Positions 60,510-64,000 of a stretch of DNA of 64,000 bases are shown here, one piece after another. Made by a program: the position numbers and the translations under genes. Numbering within the stretch: the stretch's first letter is position 1; each line of letters opens with the position of its first letter. Source of the stretch: Symbiodinium natans (taxonomy: Eukaryota > Sar > Dinophyceae > Suessiales > Symbiodiniaceae); the NCBI GenBank assembly GCA_905221605.1, contig CAJNDS010002604.1, positions 216,973 to 280,972 of the forward strand. Reading direction: 5' to 3'. A model generated the notes under the pieces. The model did no database searches, was not told where the DNA came from, and saw only the letters and a program-made list of their open reading frames with translations.

Positions 60510-60736
60510 ACCCTCAACCCGAGGGTTTCGGGCTACTAGGACCCAGAGTAGGCCTTTCTTCCCCTTTTTTCAGGGTTTAGGGTTTAGGGTTTAGGGTTTA
60601 GGGTTTAGGGTTTAGGGTGTTAGCGTGGCTTAGGGGTGTTTGGCTCATGTTTCGGAGCTCCCTTTGCTCAGGCAGGCCAAAGGATTCTGCCGGGGTAGGT
60701 TGAGGGTTTAGGGTTTAGGGTTTGGGGTTTAGGGTT

Positions 60737-61003
60737 AGGTTTCACTTCGTTACACCAACCCAGACTCCCCTGGGAGGATCCAACAAAAGTACATCCCCTT
60801 GAGAGGGTTCCTAAGGGTGACCCAATGGCAGTATAGGGTACCCTAAACCCTAAACCCTAAACCCGAAACCCTAAACCCTAAACCCTAAACCCTACATCCC
60901 GAATTTAATCCTAGACCCTAGACCCCAAACCCTAAACCCTAAACCCTGGTACTATTTGGGGGGATCCTCCCAGGGGTCTGGGTGAAGGTTTCACTTCGTT
61001 ACA
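60737..61003. repeat. Inverted-repeat element flanked by 18-bp direct repeats, family C
   Basis: The direct repeat AGGTTTCACTTCGTTACA lies at 60,737-60,754 and 60,986-61,003. Inside it, inverted ends of about 34 bp (CCCAGACTCCCCTGGGAGG at 60,759 and its counterpart ending at 60,982) enclose CCCTAAA repeat. The left direct repeat supplies AG|GT and so does the right one, so the whole element could be removed as an intron between the two copies. Confidence 0.65.
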
Positions 61004-61053
61004 GCAAGAGCGGCCAAGCTGAAGACGGCACCGGACGGTGGGAGAAGAACCTT
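60988..61053 (+). CDS. Candidate exon containing the family C flank
   Basis: Acceptor GAAG|G, 22 codons VSLRYSKSGQAEDGTGRWEK NL, donor GTAGGGTTTAGGG. The direct repeat of the element is in frame at the start of this exon, which supports insertion into coding sequence. Confidence 0.45.
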
Positions 61054-61137
61054 GTAGGGTTTAGGGTTTAGGGTTTAGGGTTTAGGGTTCAGGGTTTAGG
61101 GTTTAGGAATCAGGGTTCAGGGTTCAGGGGGGTTTAG

Positions 61138-61169
61138 GTGTTGAGAAGGTTGTGCCAGAGGAGGGCCTG
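61138..61169 (+). CDS. Candidate mini-exon
   Basis: Acceptor GGTTTAG, donor GTATGATC, one frame VEKVVPEEGL. Confidence 0.25.
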
Positions 61170-61204
61170 GTATGATCAACTCAAAGCCCTCAACCGGGCA
61201 AGCC

Positions 61205-61335
61205 CTGCGCCCTAAAACCCTAAACCCTAAACCCTAAACCCTAAACCCTAAACCCTAAACCCTAAACCCTAAACCCAAAACCCAAAACCCTAAACCCTAA
61301 ACCCTAAACCCTAAACCCTAAACCCTAAACCCTGA
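61205..61335. repeat. CCCTAAA tract
   Basis: About 17 copies, with two CCCAAAA variants in the middle. Confidence 0.95.
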
Positions 61336-61435
61336 AAATCCCGCGAGGACCGCCCCCACCAGTAAACATCGAGCATCCCAGGCGCACCAGCCCTGGCCCC
61401 TAAACCCCCTCAACTCTTTAAAGCCCGAAGCCCCA

Positions 61436-61557
61436 AACCCTATAAACCCTAAACCCTAAACCCTAAACCCTAAACCCTAAACCCTAAACCCTAAACCCTA
61501 AACCCTAAACCCTAAACCCTAAACCCTAAACCCTAAACCCTAAACCCTAAACCCTAC
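61436..61557. repeat. CCCTAAA tract
   Basis: About 16 almost perfect copies. Confidence 0.95.
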
Positions 61558-61756
61558 ACCAAGAAGGGGGTTTAGGGGGCTCAGAGTTTCGGAGGCACTT
61601 GGGGGGCTGACCCTTCGCCTTATTCTCGGCTCGAGCATCCTTGGTGCTGCGCCCCTCCTTTTTAGGTCCTCCAGCGCCGGCCCTATAGGGTTTAGGGTTT
61701 AGGGTTCAGGGTTTAGGGTTTAGGGTTTGGGGTTTGGGGTTTAGGGGTTCGGGCAG

Positions 61757-61870
61757 GCCCAAATCGGGATGCCGGTCCCCGCTGGCGCCTTCCTGCTGCA
61801 CGGGGGAAGCTCGGCGGCGGTCTCTGCGGAGTTCCAGCAGCTTGTCGACGAGCTTGTGACTTTGTCATAG
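61757..61870 (+). CDS. Candidate exon
   Basis: Acceptor GGGCAG|G. AQIGMPVPAGAFLLHGGSSA then AVSAEFQQLVDELVTLS, stop at 61,868. TTTAGGG on the left. Confidence 0.4.
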   Translation, partial: AQIGMPVPAGAFLLHGGSSAAVSAEFQQLVDELVTLS

Positions 61871-62062
61871 TTGGGTAAACTTTTTGCATTTTTAAGGGTA
61901 CTTAAACCAAATAAGGAATAGACATTTAGATTTTTAGGATGCTATCCCAGCCATGAATTAGGTGAAGCTGCACCTCACCGAGCTATCCCGATGCTCCACG
62001 CAGGAATCTGAGTAGCTGAGTGAGTACACTTTACACCACTGTTTGGGATACGAGAATCCCCT

Positions 62063-62302
62063 GTGAAACTGAAAGTGTACACGCTTATGGGGCCTATGAG
62101 CTCAGCAACTAAGGAATCTGCCGGCCAGATGGCCCAGTCCCCGTGCCCCATCGAGCCTGCCGCCCCAAAGTGGCGAAATCTCAGGCCGCGAGAAAGGCGC
62201 GAAGTTCAAGCGGAGGACGTCTTGACAGCATGGGACAACGAGTACAACGAGAATACCAACATAAATCTTTTGAACCTTGGCAGCCCCAGTGGTTGCCCTT
62301 GA
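62063..62302 (+). CDS. Candidate exon
   Basis: Open to TGA at 62,300: KESAGQMAQSPCPIEPAAPK then RPRERREVQAEDVLTAWDNE. Followed by a T12 run and a family B element. Family not recognised. Confidence 0.35.
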   Translation: MKLKVYTLMGPMSSATKESAGQMAQSPCPIEPAAPKWRNLRPRERREVQAEDVLTAWDNEYNENTNINLLNLGSPSGCP

Positions 62303-62338
62303 CCATTTTTTTTTTTGGGTTGTGGGTTCCCTTATCAA

Positions 62339-62387
62339 GTAGCCAGCCCCAGGGTACCCTGATTTATGGGATGGCCGGTCTACCAAG
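62339..62387. repeat. Introner-like element, family B copy 3
   Basis: GTAGCCAGCCCC at the left and ATGGCCGGTCTACC plus AAG at the right, 49 bp in total. It begins with GT and ends with AG. Confidence 0.55.
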
Positions 62388-62562
62388 GAACCGAAATCCC
62401 TTCACCATGCAAAGCATGACAGACGACCTCGGTCAGTCGGTGACAACCTCGAAGGTCTCCAGTGGCTCCAAAGGCTCAGCAGGTGCTGAGAAATGCTCCT
62501 GCACTCGTTTGCCTACCTACCGCGGCTTGGGTTTGCTTCAGTACTCCCTTGTATCTGAATGA
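62388..62562 (+). CDS. Candidate exon after family B copy 3
   Basis: NRNPFTMQSMTDDLGQSVTT then SKVSSGSKGSAGAEKCSCTR and stop at 62,560. It starts exactly at the AG of the element. Confidence 0.4.
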
Positions 62563-63071
62563 AGAGACCCTCATAGGTGGAACCTCAGCCCCAGGCCCTA
62601 AGCCCTAAGCCCTAAGCCCTAAACCCTAAGCCCTAAGCCCTAAACCCTAAACCCGAAACCCTAAACCCAAACCCTGAGCCGCGCAGCCTGCACGACTCCG
62701 AGGTGAGTTCGAGAGCTTCTTGCAGTCCAGCAAGTTCGAGGTCTGCGGGGTTTAGAGTTGAGGGGTTAGGGTTTAGGGCTTAGGGTTCAGGGTACACAGC
62801 GCGCGCGTGTTAAAAGGATTTGGGTTGCTGTTACTATTCTTGAGAAGGAAATATTGGGGTCGGAATAAGTAGCAATCGTGAAGTGTTCCCTAATGGTCCC
62901 TTTTCTACTTATACTACAATATCCCTCAAATATCTATTCTTATGAGGAAGGCCCCTATATCAGCTTTTTCAGAGGGAATGCGAGGTTGTGCCAGGACTGT
63001 GTGAGATCTGCTGTCCGCATGTTTCGTTGTTCTTTGTTGTGGTGTTGTTTAGCTTACTTGTAGTTTCTACC

Positions 63072-63295
63072 CCAAACCCCGAACCCCAAGCCCCAAACCC
63101 CAAACCCCCAACAAACCCCCAACCCCAAACCCCAAACCCCCAAACCCCCAAATCCCAAACCCCAAACCCCAAACCCCAAACCCCAAATCCCAAACTCCAA
63201 ACCCCAAACCCCAAACCCCTAACCCCTAAACCCTAAACCCTAAACCCTAAGCCCTAAAACCCTAAACCCTAAACCCTAAACCCTAAACCCCCCAA
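63072..63295. repeat. CCCCAAA variant tract passing into CCCTAAA
   Basis: From 63,072 to about 63,215 the unit is mainly CCCCAAA, then CCCTAAA, then CCCCCAAAAG copies to 63,328. The proline-rich open frame here is repeat translation. Confidence 0.9.
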
Positions 63296-63434
63296 AAGCC
63301 CCCAAAAGCCCCCCAAAAGCCCCCAAAAAGCGAACCTGTAAGGTGCTTATGACCTGCGTCTTGGGCTTGCATGTCCCTTGGTAGCCGAGTGGCGCCCTTT
63401 TGCCCCTTCTTGGGTTCTGGGTGCCCTTGCAACA

Positions 63435-63566
63435 GTAGCCCGAAACCATCCCTAAACCCTAAACCCTAAACCCTAAACCCTAAACCCTAAACCCTAAACC
63501 CTAAACCCTAAACCCGAAACCCGAAACCCTAAACCCTGATTTTCATATGGTTGCTGGGCGACCAAG
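63435..63566. repeat. Introner-like element, family B copy 4, with CCCTAAA core
   Basis: Left end GTAGCCCGAAACCAT, right end ATGGTTGCTGGGCGACC, enclosing about 90 bp of CCCTAAA. The ends are clear inverted repeats. It begins with GT and ends with AAG|G before the next exon-like island. Confidence 0.6.
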
Positions 63567-63662
63567 GTCTTGTGGATGGCGCTAGAGCTGCAACTCTACG
63601 GGTCGTTGATGGGCGCCCTAGGTGCACGGCAGACTTTAAAGTTTGGTCGCGTGGAAAGTTGA
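63567..63662 (+). CDS. Candidate exon after family B copy 4
   Basis: VLWMALELQLYGSLMGALGA then RQTLKFGRVES, stop at 63,660; a second frame is also open, so the reading is uncertain. TTTAGGG to the right. Confidence 0.3.
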   Translation, partial: VLWMALELQLYGSLMGALGARQTLKFGRVES

Positions 63663-64000
63663 GGGCCGCTCAGGGTTTAGGGTTTGGGGTTTAGGGTTCA
63701 GGGTTCAGGGTTTAGGGTTTAGGGTTCAGGGGTTTAAGGGTTTAGGGGTTTAGGGTTTAGGGCTTCTTCGGACAGCTTCCAGCGCTCAGCATGCATCGAA
63801 TCCCGAGCGTTGAAGCCACTCCGGGTTCGACAGCCTTCAACCCGGAAAACCGGACTCTAAGCCCTGAGCCCTAAACCCTACACCCTAAACCGCAAACCCT
63901 AAACCCTAAACCCTAAGCCCTAAAACCTACATCCCTGACCCTAAACCCTAAACCGTGCTTGAAGGCTCAGGGAACGTAGTGCGTAAGTTACAGGGTTACA

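Larger units (their letters stand above)
56771..64000. repeat. Right telomere-like repeat domain (TTTAGGG / CCCTAAA)
   Basis: Same character as the left domain and presumably continuous with it before element 1 inserted. It has more than 25 tracts in both orientations with exon-like islands and inverted-repeat elements between them. It continues to the window edge. Confidence 0.85.

Noticed and set aside
62969-63236. Proline/asparagine-rich and glycine/tryptophan-rich frames on opposite strands
   Set aside because: Both are translations of CCCCAAA-type repeat.
31661-64000. A true chromosome end (telomere)
   Set aside because: Repeat orientation alternates many times, unique DNA and exon-like islands lie between tracts, and retroelements and unique sequence continue on both sides.
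1-64000. tRNA, rRNA or complete spliced-leader genes
   Set aside because: None was recognised by eye. Only the last 11 bases of the spliced leader were found, twice.

Overview
The window looks like nuclear DNA of a dinoflagellate; genus and species cannot be told from sequence alone. The grounds are: an open-frame repertoire typical of these genomes (Rep-like and pogo-like DDE genes, DIRS-order tyrosine-recombinase retroelements, copia debris), every recognisable gene on the + strand, spliced genes with GT-AG introns, large amounts of TTTAGGG/CCCTAAA repeat, and two 11-nt matches to the 3' end of the dinoflagellate spliced leader.

1-23,513: a head-to-tail array of a ~6.34-kb unit. Unit starts, matched to window position 1, are 6,345, 12,687 and 19,033. 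There are three full units and a truncated fourth. Each full unit carries (i) a Rep-like gene with an HUH nickase part and an SF3 helicase part, (ii) a GGGTTTCC minisatellite, (iii) a spliced gene that opens with a coiled coil and runs through TG-rich introns, and (iv) a two-exon pogo/Tigger-type DDE transposase. Units are almost identical. Only unit 3 keeps the HUH frame open through a 13-bp site, and unit 4 has lost the nickase tyrosine and the whole transposase.

23,514-31,660: low-density debris with a copia-type RNase H tail, methyltransferase-like and Gag-like fragments, hairpins and decayed minisatellites.

31,661-39,582 and 56,771-64,000: two halves of a telomere-like repeat domain. 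TTTAGGG and CCCTAAA tracts alternate in orientation. Between them lie short islands (30-590 bp) that are open on the + strand and often have AG before and GT after. They look like exons whose introns are filled by telomere-like repeat and by small inverted-repeat (introner-like) elements.

39,583-56,770: a nest of two tyrosine-recombinase retroelements inserted in the telomere-like repeat. The outer element (element 1, ~7.1 kb without its guest) runs membrane ORF, Gag, RT, RNase H with a methyltransferase-like insert, 2A peptide, tyrosine recombinase. Its recombinase gene is interrupted by element 2 (46,303-56,414, 10,112 bp), which has A1...B1-A2-B2 split direct repeats and the order recombinase, Gag, methyltransferase, RT, RNase H. 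Joining 46,302 to 56,415 restores the element 1 recombinase reading frame without adding or losing a base. Both elements carry frameshifts and look inactive as they stand.

Limits: exon borders, intron phases and family names were judged by eye. No alignment, HMM search or RNA evidence was available.
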